Positions 9,601 to 16,919 of a DNA stretch of 34,531 nt are shown here, piece by piece. Numbering within the stretch: the stretch's first letter is position 1; every line of letters begins with the position of its first letter. The notes below the pieces were generated by a model. That model searched no databases, was not told the DNA's origin, and worked only from the letters and a program-made list of their open reading frames with translations. The stretch is from Oscillatoriales cyanobacterium (GTDB lineage Bacteria; Cyanobacteriota; Cyanobacteriia; Cyanobacteriales; Geitlerinemataceae), in the NCBI GenBank assembly GCA_004293855.1, contig RDYZ01000218.1, positions 1 to 34,531 of the forward strand, given 5' to 3'. The position numbers were made by a program, and so were the translations under genes.

Positions 9601-11810
9601 TGCTTGAACAGCTCGCTGAAGCCCACGCGCGACGCCAACGCAGTGAACGCACCTCTCGCCGTCTGTTGGCCCTCGGGGTGATTGTTTCAACCCTGGGCGC
9701 GATCGCCTTTGGTTTACTCGCCAGTTCCGCCCAGCACGCACGCCAACGGGCGGAAATCGCAGAACGCCAAGCCGCCTTTGCCGCGATCGATGCACGCAGT
9801 TCCGCCGCCACCGCTCGCTGGCTCGCCCACGATTCCCTCAATGCGATCGTCGATGGTCTCCGCGCCACCCTACGCCTTGCCGTCTTCCCCGGCCCGGTGG
9901 ACGACCCCGATCGGCAAGCCCTCACCTACACCACCCTACAAACCCTCAACCCGATCCTGCAAACGGTGACGGAACGCAATCGTCTCGAGGGTCACAGCAA
10001 CAGCATCCTCGGGGTGGAAGTGGCCCCCAATGGCACGTTTATCGCCAGTGTCAGTTGGGATGAAAGTTTGCGGGTCTGGTCGGCCTCGGGGCGTGAGCGC
10101 TATCAAATTCCCAAAGCCCATCGTGAAGCGGTTACCACAGTTGCGATCTCACCCGACAGTACGACGATCGCCACCGGTGGCCACGATCGCACGGTCAAAC
10201 TCTGGCAAGCCGACGATGGTACACAACGGGCGGATCTCAAAGGCCATCAAAACATTGTGACCAGTGTGGCGTTTTCTCCCGATGGCCGCTGGCTGGCCTC
10301 GGCGGATATTGACGGCATGGTCATTCTTTGGGACTGCCGCCGTCAGACAGCGGTGCGACGCTTTCAGGCTCATGACGATTGGATTTTGGATTTGGCCTTT
10401 AGCCCAGAGGGCTCGACCCTGGCGACAACGAGCCGCGATCGTCGCTTGCGCCTCTGGAGTCTGGACGGTCAACTTGAGGCGGAATTTTTAGGCCATACCG
10501 ACGGGGTCACCGCTGTGGACTTTAGCCCCGACGGTCGCGAGCTGGTGACGGCCAGTGCGGATGGATCGGCGATCGTCTGGACGCGATCGGGTGTGATACT
10601 CGCCACCCTGGCAGATCATGACGGGTGGGTGCGCGATGCTCGTTTTAGTCCGGATGGAACCACGATCGCCACCGGTGACGATCAGACGATTTCCCTGTGG
10701 AATCGTGACGGTACACGGCGCGATCGCCTCTTCGGCCACCACGATCGCATCTGGAGCCTCAGTTTTAACCCCACCCGCTCAACCCTGGTCAGTGCCAGCT
10801 CCGATAATACAATTCGTCTCTGGGACTATACCGATCGGGCCTTTGCCCGCCTGAGCGATCCAGATCAAGCCTTTGCGAGTGTTGCCGTCAGTCCCAATGG
10901 TCAATGGATCGCCGCCGCTGTCGATCCGGTCATTCACCTCTACACACCCTCCGGCCAACTCCTCGCCCAACTGAAAGGCCATACCGAGGACATCCTCACC
11001 GTTGCCTTTGACCCCCAGGGTCAGGCGATCGTCAGCGCCTCCGATGACGGCACGGCCCGAGTCTGGTCTCTGGAACCCGGCCAGCCTCCCCAGGAACAGG
11101 CCATCCTCACCCACGGCGGCCCTGTGCTCGCGGCGGGTTTTTCCAGTGATGGTCAAACCATCGCCACCGCTGGGGATGATGGGGTGGTACGGCTCTGGGA
11201 TGCCCAAACCGGAGCCCGACAACGCACCCTCTACGGTCATACGGATCAGGCCACAAGCCTCGCCTTTGATCCGCTCAATCAACTGCTGGCAACCGCTAGC
11301 GCAGACAACACCGTCCGGCTATGGACTCGCACCGGACGCGAAATCGCCATCCTCAACGGCCACGATAGCTCTGTGAAGTGGGTCACCTTCAGCCCCGATG
11401 GTCAGCACATTGCGTCCGCCAGTGCGGACAATACGATCCGGATTTGGACTCGTAACGGCACATCGATCGCCACCCTCACGGGTCACACCGGCCCGGTCAA
11501 CGGTGTGGTGTTCAGCGCAGACAGTCAGACGATCGCCTCGGTGGGCGACGATCGCACCCTGCGTCTCTGGCGGGTGGATGGGCAAGCCCTCTTGAGTTTT
11601 GAAGCACATACCGATCGTGCCTTAAGTGTGGCCTTTAGTGCCGACAATCAGCAGCTCTTGACGACCAGCGCCGACCACACCCTACGGGTTTGGGAACTCA
11701 ATCCCGACCATTTAATGCGTCAAGGCTGTGCCTGGGTGAAGCCCTACCTTGACGATAATCCCAGTGTGGCCGACGAAAACCGACGCCTCTGTGATGATTT
11801 CATCCCCTGA
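6651..11810 (+). CDS. nSTAND NTPase with N-terminal helical (TPR-like) region, one TM segment and 14 WD40 repeats
   Basis: This 1719-aa protein has five parts. A proline-rich start (residues 17-32) leads into a cyanobacterial nSTAND-associated N-terminal region, roughly 40-200, with QFKLLFGHCNYRELRQQI, MIAGLE and SWATIY. A helical TPR-like region (about 225-560) is interrupted by a DLTP repeat linker. The NTPase module has Walker A GQSGVGKSSLVHAGL near residue 630 and Walker B LALVFIFDQFEEFFF, followed by a winged-helix-like part. A coiled-coil and one TM helix (LLALGVIVSTLGAIAFGLLAS, near 1005-1025) precede 14 WD40 units, enough for two seven-bladed propellers. STAND proteins oligomerise on ligand binding; the propellers are the likely sensor. 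No nuclease, TIR or protease effector is visible. Start: ATG 6651 has AAGG five bases upstream; ATG 6687 is an alternative. Confidence 0.85.
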   Translation: MIALPPLLSAGIMTRVPDPPPDPPPNPPSDPDLNARSLDELCFALTATQGQFKLLFGHCNYRELRQQISSKLLLGTGAQETGKPHQPEAQRPQILELQVTPETTSLLPSLLECAMTQPDAVMIAGLETALNVRGLLEDLNQRRELLRDRCAFPVLFWLDDQLLSLMVRHLPDLESWATIYAFDIEPEQLIAQIDRFCNHVFERVMTPTSEPFLSRYPLIRDRDRLELDLGLRRLQRRGYQLTPQLRANLHFVVGRRAYEHDKTEVAIRYFRDSLAYWEAIGERLTIASTETFPTPDASTDLAPDLTPDLTSDLTPDLTTDPTPPLNAFDKSQAQQQIQALSKQGVLWVHLGLCQLPGQHVPDPERRERLQAAAQSFRQGLAAFTSAMRPELNAAAIVFLAEVLDDLEAWRSLQGVLRQAITLHKQYGSPLDLAADYLLLAEVAIQEHRWQPVQLWAARTVQLLTSMLPDSSRSESDRVLLMQMAHLYQAQVAQQRNSPTALTQINLAIEQLAMTGDDDTPTLNPARYLHWLERSRRMYFTLGCYREALQLKLKYQGIAQQYGFQAFVGIGQLEARCDPGPIFPENGVPVSPTEAVSREIQTSGRGRDIQNLVALLIRPDRKLIAIHGQSGVGKSSLVHAGLVPTLQRTSIAGRVVLPVVLGLYADWPARLAQQLNQNLSALGYTPIDSLQDLEDKPWKFDVDRILEAVTDLTTQHLALVFIFDQFEEFFFANADPADRLNFYYFLDRLLSLPFVKAALAVRDDCLHCLLECDRWLSMEVTQGDILNQASRYYIGNFSRGEARNLIRSLSGNRSTFRLDADLIEELVRDLSAELSEVRPIELQIVGVQLQHERITSLEDYRAAGPKANFVRRFLIETIGHCGPEHQATAIALMFCLTDKNGTRPIRTRADLAQVSHASPAQLDTILHILCECGLIFALPDRPAYRYQLVHDYFVPFIRQEQERYYSAETEALRQENRQLNEDKELLEQLAEAHARRQRSERTSRRLLALGVIVSTLGAIAFGLLASSAQHARQRAEIAERQAAFAAIDARSSAATARWLAHDSLNAIVDGLRATLRLAVFPGPVDDPDRQALTYTTLQTLNPILQTVTERNRLEGHSNSILGVEVAPNGTFIASVSWDESLRVWSASGRERYQIPKAHREAVTTVAISPDSTTIATGGHDRTVKLWQADDGTQRADLKGHQNIVTSVAFSPDGRWLASADIDGMVILWDCRRQTAVRRFQAHDDWILDLAFSPEGSTLATTSRDRRLRLWSLDGQLEAEFLGHTDGVTAVDFSPDGRELVTASADGSAIVWTRSGVILATLADHDGWVRDARFSPDGTTIATGDDQTISLWNRDGTRRDRLFGHHDRIWSLSFNPTRSTLVSASSDNTIRLWDYTDRAFARLSDPDQAFASVAVSPNGQWIAAAVDPVIHLYTPSGQLLAQLKGHTEDILTVAFDPQGQAIVSASDDGTARVWSLEPGQPPQEQAILTHGGPVLAAGFSSDGQTIATAGDDGVVRLWDAQTGARQRTLYGHTDQATSLAFDPLNQLLATASADNTVRLWTRTGREIAILNGHDSSVKWVTFSPDGQHIASASADNTIRIWTRNGTSIATLTGHTGPVNGVVFSADSQTIASVGDDRTLRLWRVDGQALLSFEAHTDRALSVAFSADNQQLLTTSADHTLRVWELNPDHLMRQGCAWVKPYLDDNPSVADENRRLCDDFIP
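7548..7619 (+). repeat. 12-bp tandem repeat, six units, coding for a (DLTP)n linker
   Basis: Six consecutive 12-bp units encode DLAP, DLTP, DLTS, DLTP, DLTT and DPTP inside the nSTAND gene. The repeat keeps frame and probably forms an unstructured spacer that can vary in length by slippage. Confidence 0.75.
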
Positions 11811-12085
11811 TCGGCATCCGGATCAGCGAATGGACAGCGGGTGGATACGTTGACATGAACCCGTTAAATTGAGAACATCCGCCTCCAATGCGGGCGTGTC
11901 ATCCCGAAATCAACGAACCGTAATCGGGTAAGCTGTGGAACGCCCGACCCAACAAAACGAAGGGCTGTAACCCTGACGGGATAAGCGCTAGGCATTGCAT
12001 GGATGACCGGCTCTCCTCCCGCGATGTTGGCGATCCGTTCGGCTATCCCAGAACTCTACCCTCGATCGCTGCCCTTGTGCCTGCT

Positions 12086-12985
12086 ATGACCTTGTCTCGC
12101 CCTATTTCGATCGCCTATCTCGGCCCCGCTGGAACCTATACCGAAGCGGCCACCCTTGCCTACGCCGAACAGCTCAGCGACTGCTTTGGCTGTGCCTGTG
12201 AGCCTCAGCCGCAACCGACGATCGCCCAAACCTTTCAGGCCGTTACCCAAGGTCGAACCGATCTGGCGATCGTGCCTGCTGAAAATTCGATTCAGGGGAG
12301 TGTCACCGTTACCCTGGATTTAATGTGGCAGTTGACCGATCTCACCATTCGGCAAGCGATTATTTTGCCCATCCAACATGCCCTAATTTCTAACGTGTCG
12401 CGCTGTGATCAAATCAGCACGATTTATTCCCATCCCCAGGCCCTCGCGCAGTGCCAACACTGGATCGCCGACCACGCTCCCCAAGCCCAAACCCGATCCA
12501 CGGACTCCACCGCCGACGCCCTACACACCCTTGAGACCGATCCCCAGGCCGCTGCGATCGCCTCACCCCGTGCTGCGCAGCTCTACAGTCGCCCGATTCT
12601 GGCCTATCCCATTAACGACTATCCCGATAACTGCACCCGCTTTTGGGCGATTTCCCCCACCCATAGCCCTCTCCCCTGGCCCGACTCTCCGGGCGCTCAC
12701 CACGCTTCGATCGCCTTTAGCCTACCCAAAAATTCACCGGGAGCGCTGCTCGATCCCCTGGCGACGATCGCCAGCCGCAATATCAACATGAGTCGCATCG
12801 AATCCCGACCGACCAAACGCCTCCTCGGGGAATATCTTTTCTTTGTGGATTGTGAAATTATCGGCACTCAACGGGACGATCGCCCCCTGTGGCACGCAGC
12901 GCTCCAGGATCTCAAAACCCATACGGAAGTCCTAAAACTCTTCGGTACTTACGGCATTCTTGATCTCAGTGAAATCACGTGCTAG
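12086..12985 (+). CDS. pheA: prephenate dehydratase with ACT domain
   Basis: It converts prephenate to phenylpyruvate in phenylalanine synthesis. From the ATG at 12086 the protein has 299 aa. The catalytic PDT domain runs from IAYLGPAGTYTEAAT through PAENSIQGSV to DNCTRFWAI, which includes the essential TRF motif. The C-terminal ACT domain (HHASIAFSLPKNSPGALLDPL, then ESRPTKRLLGEYLFFVD) contains the ESRP signature that binds phenylalanine for feedback inhibition. There is no chorismate mutase domain, so this is the monofunctional type usual in cyanobacteria. The ORF track begins at an ATG at 11999, giving 29 extra residues without family resemblance. Neither start has a good Shine-Dalgarno, so the upstream one cannot be excluded. 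The gene stands alone between the nSTAND gene and the HtrA-type protease. Confidence 0.92.
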   Translation: MTLSRPISIAYLGPAGTYTEAATLAYAEQLSDCFGCACEPQPQPTIAQTFQAVTQGRTDLAIVPAENSIQGSVTVTLDLMWQLTDLTIRQAIILPIQHALISNVSRCDQISTIYSHPQALAQCQHWIADHAPQAQTRSTDSTADALHTLETDPQAAAIASPRAAQLYSRPILAYPINDYPDNCTRFWAISPTHSPLPWPDSPGAHHASIAFSLPKNSPGALLDPLATIASRNINMSRIESRPTKRLLGEYLFFVDCEIIGTQRDDRPLWHAALQDLKTHTEVLKLFGTYGILDLSEITC

Positions 12986-13144
12986 AAATCGCATGATACC
13001 GGTGGACAAGGGCGACACCTTCGGGTCACCCACCCCCATCCTCCGATCCTCGCTCTCGAGTTGCGCTCTAAAATAAAAGCAACCCCGACCATTTGGTCTA
13101 AGTTTCACGCTCTCCTTTCGGGTTTCTCGTCAGTTGGATTTGAG

Positions 13145-13166
13145 GTTTATTTCAGTTTACTTTCAG
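13145..13166 (+). promoter_or_regulatory. direct repeat GTTTATTTCAG / GTTTACTTTCAG upstream of the HtrA-type gene
   Basis: Two near-identical 11-12-bp units overlap by one base about 110 bp before the protease start, in a short AT-rich patch. They could be an activator-binding direct repeat; no regulator can be named. Confidence 0.3.
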
Positions 13167-13272
13167 CTTAATTTTGCCCGCTGACCACACCCTAGCGCCG
13201 CCGTTGTGGTCTCCTCGACGATCGTCGAGTTTGTTCCGAGCCTCCTAAACTGCTCTCACGCTCTCCAAACCC

Positions 13273-14487
13273 ATGCGCGTATCTTTCAAACCTGTCATTG
13301 CTTCCCTTGTTTTACTCGCAATTGGCGGTGGAATCGGTGTCGCCGTTAGTCGGCAGCAGCTCCTCCTCAAGGAACAGGCCGCGACTCCGGATCAAGCAAC
13401 CGAGAGCACTCCCCTTCTGATCACCACGGACGATCCAAATCTCACCCCAACGACGGAACCCCAACGATCGAACTTCATCGCGGCGGCGGTTGAGCGTGTG
13501 GGTCCGGCGGTTGTCCGGATCGATGCCTCGCGCACCGTAGCGACGGGTGTTCCCGATGCCTTGCAAAATCCTTTCTTTCGCCGCTTTTTCTCGGAAGGTA
13601 CAGAGCCGCCTAGCGAACGGATTGAGCGTGGTACGGGTTCCGGTTTTGTCCTCAGCCAAGATGGCCGCATTATCACCAATGCTCACGTGGTTGAAGGGGC
13701 AGATGTGGTGGATGTCACGCTCAAGGATGGGCGTACGTTTGAGGGCAAGGTTTTAGGGGTAGATGCGCTGACGGATGTGGCCGTGATTCAAATCCAGGCC
13801 GACGATCGCCTGCCGACCGCTCCCATTGGCAGTGCGGAAACCCTAATCCCTGGTCAGTGGGCGATCGCGATCGGGAATCCCCTCGGTTTGGACAATACCG
13901 TCACGGTTGGCATCGTTAGTGCGATCGGACGATCCAGCGCTCAGGTGGGGATTAGCGATAAGCGTGTGCAATTTATCCAGACGGATGCTGCGATCAATCC
14001 CGGTAATTCTGGTGGCCCGCTGCTCAACGATCGGGGGGAAGTGATTGGCATTAACACCGCCATTCGCGCCAATGCCCAAGGTCTCGGCTTTGCCATTCCG
14101 ATCGAAACCGCGATCCGGGTCGCCACCCAAATTTCCACCTCCGGTTCCGCCGAGCATCCGTTCCTCGGGATTCAGATGCTTGATTTATCCCCAGACGTGA
14201 AAGCAGAACTAAACGCTAGCAAAAATATTCCGTTTCAGATCGAGCGCGATAGCGGTGTCTTTATTATGCAGGTTCTCCCCGATTCACCTGCCGCCGCTGG
14301 GGGACTAGAGGCTGGAGACATTATCCAAAAAATTGGTCAGACCCCGATCAAAAGTGCCGCTGACGTCCAGGCTCAAGTGGAAAATAGCTCGATCGGCGAT
14401 CCCCTGACGATCGAAGTCCTACGCAATCAACAGGTTCTCTCCCTACAGATCCAACCCGGACGGTTTCCCGCCCAAGACACGCCTTAA
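13273..14487 (+). CDS. HtrA/Deg-family trypsin-like serine protease with PDZ domain (HhoA/HhoB/HtrA type)
   Basis: This 404-aa periplasmic or membrane-anchored protease degrades damaged envelope and thylakoid-lumen proteins. An N-terminal hydrophobic segment (VIASLVLLAIGGGIGVAVS, residues 8-26) is a signal anchor or signal peptide. The catalytic triad is visible as His138 in ITNAHVVEG, Asp168 in DALTDVAVIQI and Ser246 in INPGNSGGPLL. One PDZ domain occupies roughly residues 290-395, with GVFIMQVLPDSPAAAGGLEAGDIIQKIG. The region FFRRFFSEGTEPPSERIERGTGSGF is characteristic of cyanobacterial Deg proteases. Sequence reading does not decide which of the three paralogues (HhoA, HhoB, HtrA) this is, so no symbol is given. 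It is preceded by a 287-bp non-coding region. Confidence 0.92.
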   Translation: MRVSFKPVIASLVLLAIGGGIGVAVSRQQLLLKEQAATPDQATESTPLLITTDDPNLTPTTEPQRSNFIAAAVERVGPAVVRIDASRTVATGVPDALQNPFFRRFFSEGTEPPSERIERGTGSGFVLSQDGRIITNAHVVEGADVVDVTLKDGRTFEGKVLGVDALTDVAVIQIQADDRLPTAPIGSAETLIPGQWAIAIGNPLGLDNTVTVGIVSAIGRSSAQVGISDKRVQFIQTDAAINPGNSGGPLLNDRGEVIGINTAIRANAQGLGFAIPIETAIRVATQISTSGSAEHPFLGIQMLDLSPDVKAELNASKNIPFQIERDSGVFIMQVLPDSPAAAGGLEAGDIIQKIGQTPIKSAADVQAQVENSSIGDPLTIEVLRNQQVLSLQIQPGRFPAQDTP

Positions 14488-14844
14488 CTCTTCGTTACAT
14501 TCCGTATTCCGTGGCAACAAACTCACAATTTTTGTCAGCAACCTTCACCTATTTCTTGCGCTTATCAGCCTCCGAGTGAGTGGTAAATCCGACCCGAGGG
14601 GCGATCGAACCCCAACCCTGACTTCGATCGGGGCGGATCATCCAACTTGGGGATCGCCCAGTCTGGCGGTGATCCCCAGAATCTTGCTGGTCAACGCACA
14701 AAACGAAATTAAAAAGTGTGATCTTTATAACAAGAATTGTGTCGCAAACCTAAAGGGAAACGAAACAATCAGTAAGTTATTGAAATAACTTCGATAAGCT
14801 AAGTTTTGAAGAGCGAAACCCAGCGTTATGCGTTGGCTAGGAGC
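14488..14844. other. intergenic region upstream of pentapeptide-repeat gene
   Basis: About 355 bp. The first half is GC-rich with two degenerate HIP-like hairpins; the second half (14700-14815) is AT-rich and promoter-like. It holds the inverted repeat at 14774-14791. The 70-codon ORF at 14576 starts with GTG, has no ribosome-binding site and no recognisable composition, and is not called. Confidence 0.5.
14774..14791. promoter_or_regulatory. perfect 8-bp inverted repeat AAGTTATT-GA-AATAACTT, candidate operator
   Basis: An 18-bp palindrome lies about 55 bp before the chosen start of the pentapeptide-repeat gene, within its AT-rich upstream region. Size, symmetry and position fit a homodimeric repressor or activator site. 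No regulator is encoded next to it. Confidence 0.45.
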
Positions 14845-15807
14845 ATGACCAATCCTTCCCCGAAAGATCTGCTGTCCCGAATGCAGGAAGGCTTATCCAT
14901 GACACGCTCCTGCTTCGATCATCTGGAATTCCAAAATCTGGATCTTGATCGGGGACAATTTGCTCGTACCCAGTTTTCGGATGTTCGCCTTTCCCAGGTT
15001 TCCTGCCAGCGCACCAATTTTTCCCACGCCGATCTGTGCTATCTCGAGGTCTACGACAGCACCTTTGCTCAGGCCAACCTCTCCAAAGCGATTCTCCACA
15101 ACGCCCGCTTTCTGAATACGAACCTGCGTAGTCTGTACGCGCCCAAGGTGCAAGCCGACAATTTACGCCTGGTGAATGTTGCCGCATCGAATGCTCGGTT
15201 TACCTGTGCGACCCTGCGCCAGCTTGTGGCCGATCGCGTTGACTTCAGCCGTTCCAACTTTGAAGGGGCAAGACTCGGGGCCTGTGATTTGTCGGTCTGC
15301 AATTTTAATGAATCCCGCCAAAATCATGCGGACTTTGAAGGTGGGCAACTGGAAACCTCCACCTGGGTCAATGCCCAACTTCAGCACGCGTCCTTTGCCC
15401 GATCGACACTCACCAATGTCAATTTTTATCGTGCCCTGCTGAGTGATGCCAACTTTCGGGGGGCAACGATGCATTCGGTGCGGTTTGAGCGGATTGAGGG
15501 CATCGATACCAGTTTTGAAGGAACGGCGATCGATCGGGTTGATTTCCAAGACGCCGCACTCTTTGGAGCCTGTTTCCAAGGGGCGAAGCTGTCCCAGGTT
15601 GATTTTCGGAATGCCAGCTTACAAAATGCCAACTTTAACTACACCGATTGGCATGGTGCAAAGTTCGTCGGCAGTACGGTCTCGAATGCTTCGTTTTACG
15701 GCGCGACCGGCCTCTCGTCGGACAATTGCCGGTGGCTCATCGATAACGGTGCGATCGGTCTCGACAGCTCAAGTTGCTGTGTGATGTCTCTGGAAACAGC
15801 GTCGTAA
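14845..15807 (+). CDS. pentapeptide-repeat protein (320 aa)
   Basis: The protein consists largely of A(D/N)LxX-type pentapeptides, for example SHADLCYLEV, AQANLSKAIL, SDANFRGATM, FGACFQGAKLSQVDF and QNANFNYTDW, which fold as a right-handed quadrilateral beta-helix. There is no signal peptide, membrane segment or attached catalytic domain. The molecular function of most cyanobacterial members is unknown; the QNR/gyrase-binding type cannot be inferred from sequence alone. The ORF track begins at a TTG at 14806. The ATG at 14845 is preferred because TAGGAG lies just upstream and the family similarity begins after it. It is a single gene with a possible operator at 14774. The last 30 residues include SSDNCRWLIDNGA and a Cys pair CC, outside the helix. 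Confidence 0.85.
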   Translation: MTNPSPKDLLSRMQEGLSMTRSCFDHLEFQNLDLDRGQFARTQFSDVRLSQVSCQRTNFSHADLCYLEVYDSTFAQANLSKAILHNARFLNTNLRSLYAPKVQADNLRLVNVAASNARFTCATLRQLVADRVDFSRSNFEGARLGACDLSVCNFNESRQNHADFEGGQLETSTWVNAQLQHASFARSTLTNVNFYRALLSDANFRGATMHSVRFERIEGIDTSFEGTAIDRVDFQDAALFGACFQGAKLSQVDFRNASLQNANFNYTDWHGAKFVGSTVSNASFYGATGLSSDNCRWLIDNGAIGLDSSSCCVMSLETAS

Positions 15808-15960
15808 GTTTCCCCTTCACCTCATGTCACCGAGGCTTTAGCGGGACAGCATCTAACCTGGTTTGAACCGCACTCGCTCGGATGATGGGCTCAGATCGAT
15901 CGGGCATGATGGCCCTGGATCGAAAACCTCACCCCCCATAAAACCGCTAGCTTAACGGTC

Positions 15961-15966
15961 TATGAT
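15961..15966 (+). promoter_or_regulatory. possible -10 element (TATGAT) of psb28
   Basis: TATGAT differs from TATAAT at one position and lies 44 bp before the psb28 ATG. No matching -35 hexamer is seen, so only the -10 is proposed. Confidence 0.35.
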
Positions 15967-16009
15967 AGGGAAAACTGCAACGTAGAACAGCGCAAAGGGC
16001 GAACAAACA

Positions 16010-16345
16010 ATGGCTCATATTGAATTTGTACGGGGTATTAAAGAGGAAACAATTCCTGATGTGCGGCTAACTCGCTCGAAAGATGGCACCAACGGAGTTG
16101 CAACCTTTATCTTCTCGGACCCTCAAGCCCTAGCGCCGGATTTCGGTCAAGAGATTACAGGGATGTATCTGATTGATGAAGAGGGAGAATTGGTCACCCG
16201 TGAGGTGAAGGGAAAATTTGTGAACGGCCAAGCGCGGGATCTCGAAGTCATGTATGCCATGAAGTCGGTGAACGATTGGGATCGCTTTATGCGCTTCATG
16301 GAGCGGTACGCCACAGAAAACGAACTGGGTTTTAGCAAGGCATAA
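16010..16345 (+). CDS. psb28: photosystem II assembly factor Psb28
   Basis: This 111-aa soluble protein of the thylakoid cytoplasmic face binds PSII assembly intermediates containing CP47 and affects chlorophyll-protein synthesis. The frame matches the family over its entire length: [26 protein letters not shown], then [13 protein letters not shown], the [22 protein letters not shown] beta-hairpins, and the helical end [20 protein letters not shown]. Family length is about 110-125 aa. There is no signal peptide or membrane segment, as expected. The ATG at 16010 has AAGGGCG about 10 bases upstream. It is monocistronic, with a strong terminator at 16466, and converges on cp12. Confidence 0.95.
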   Translation: MAHIEFVRGIKEETIPDVRLTRSKDGTNGVATFIFSDPQALAPDFGQEITGMYLIDEEGELVTREVKGKFVNGQARDLEVMYAMKSVNDWDRFMRFMERYATENELGFSKA

Positions 16346-16465
16346 GCTTCGATCGTCTGTCCGATCGTCAACGGCAATGATGATCAGACCAGCCTGAAAT
16401 CACTGAGCGGAGTCGAAGTGCGGCGCGGCCTCACCCAATGGCGAGCGACAATCGCCACCGACACG

Positions 16466-16511
16466 CCCAAAAAAAGACGTTGGAACCAAGTTTCCAGCGT
16501 CTTTTTTTGGG
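16466..16511. terminator. strong bidirectional intrinsic terminator between psb28 and cp12
   Basis: CCCAAAAAAAGACGTTGGAA pairs with TTCCAGCGTCTTTTTTTGGG with one G-T wobble, a stem of about 20 bp. Because the outer stem contains A7 on one side and T7 on the other, both strands yield a hairpin followed by U-rich RNA. It sits between two convergent genes and can stop both. Confidence 0.85.
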
Positions 16512-16602
16512 TTGATGGTTTAGAACAACACGGTTATCTCTGGAACTACGCCAACTCTGAACACACGCGATCGCGTGCCCTGGGCTGACCACTGAGGTCT
16601 AT

Positions 16603-16830
16603 CTAGTCGTCGTAAATACGGCACTCAGCGGCTTCGGGGTTTTCGTCGCAGTAGGTCTGAAATGAATTTTTCGGGGATTCTTGTTTTTGGTGAGAGGCTT
16701 CGGCTTGGAGTTCCTCGACCGCATCCCAAGCGGCTGCGCACTCACCGGAGGTTGCTCCGGAGGTGTCACAAACTTGACGGGCTTCGGCCCGTTCTTGCTC
16801 GATACGGCTATTGATGTCGCTATTGGTCAT
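16603..16830 (-). CDS. cp12: CP12, Calvin-cycle regulatory protein
   Basis: CP12 is a 75-aa redox-sensitive, largely disordered protein that assembles GAPDH and phosphoribulokinase into an inactive complex in the dark. The sequence contains the N-terminal Cys pair (CDTSGATSGEC), the core AWDAVEELQAEAS and the C-terminal GAPDH-binding loop YCDENPEAAECRIYDD with its Cys pair. All four regulatory cysteines are present. The ORF track starts 20 codons earlier; the ATG at 16830 is chosen because MTNSDINSRIEQE is the expected beginning and AGGAC lies upstream. It lies downstream of cphA on the same strand, with 89 bp between them and its own -10 candidate, so co-transcription is not required. Confidence 0.95.
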   Translation of the reverse strand: MTNSDINSRIEQERAEARQVCDTSGATSGECAAAWDAVEELQAEASHQKQESPKNSFQTYCDENPEAAECRIYDD

Positions 16831-16870
16831 TTTGAAAAGTCCTGGTTGTAGGTCGTCTTCTACTCTACTT

Positions 16871-16876
16871 AGTATA
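16871..16876 (-). promoter_or_regulatory. possible -10 element (TATACT) of cp12
   Basis: On the minus strand TATACT lies about 40 bp before the cp12 ATG, in the gap after cphA. A clear -35 element is missing. Confidence 0.35.
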
Positions 16877-16919
16877 GAGAAACTACTCACGGGGTGAGAT
16901 TCGGTTTCTTTAACCCTGG

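Noticed and set aside
11807-11826. Inverted repeat CTGATC...GATCAG at the nSTAND stop codon as a terminator
   Set aside because: Only six paired bases, loop of eight and no T-run; not sufficient for an intrinsic terminator.
11999-12085. Upstream ATG for pheA
   Set aside because: The extra 29 residues do not resemble prephenate dehydratase and lack a ribosome-binding site; kept only as an alternative start.
14576-14788. 70-codon ORF, and a tRNA-like hairpin (GGGG-CGATCGAA-CCCC)
   Set aside because: The ORF has a GTG start, no ribosome-binding site and no recognisable composition. The hairpin has an 8-base loop and 4-bp stem with no matching acceptor or anticodon arms, so it is not a tRNA.
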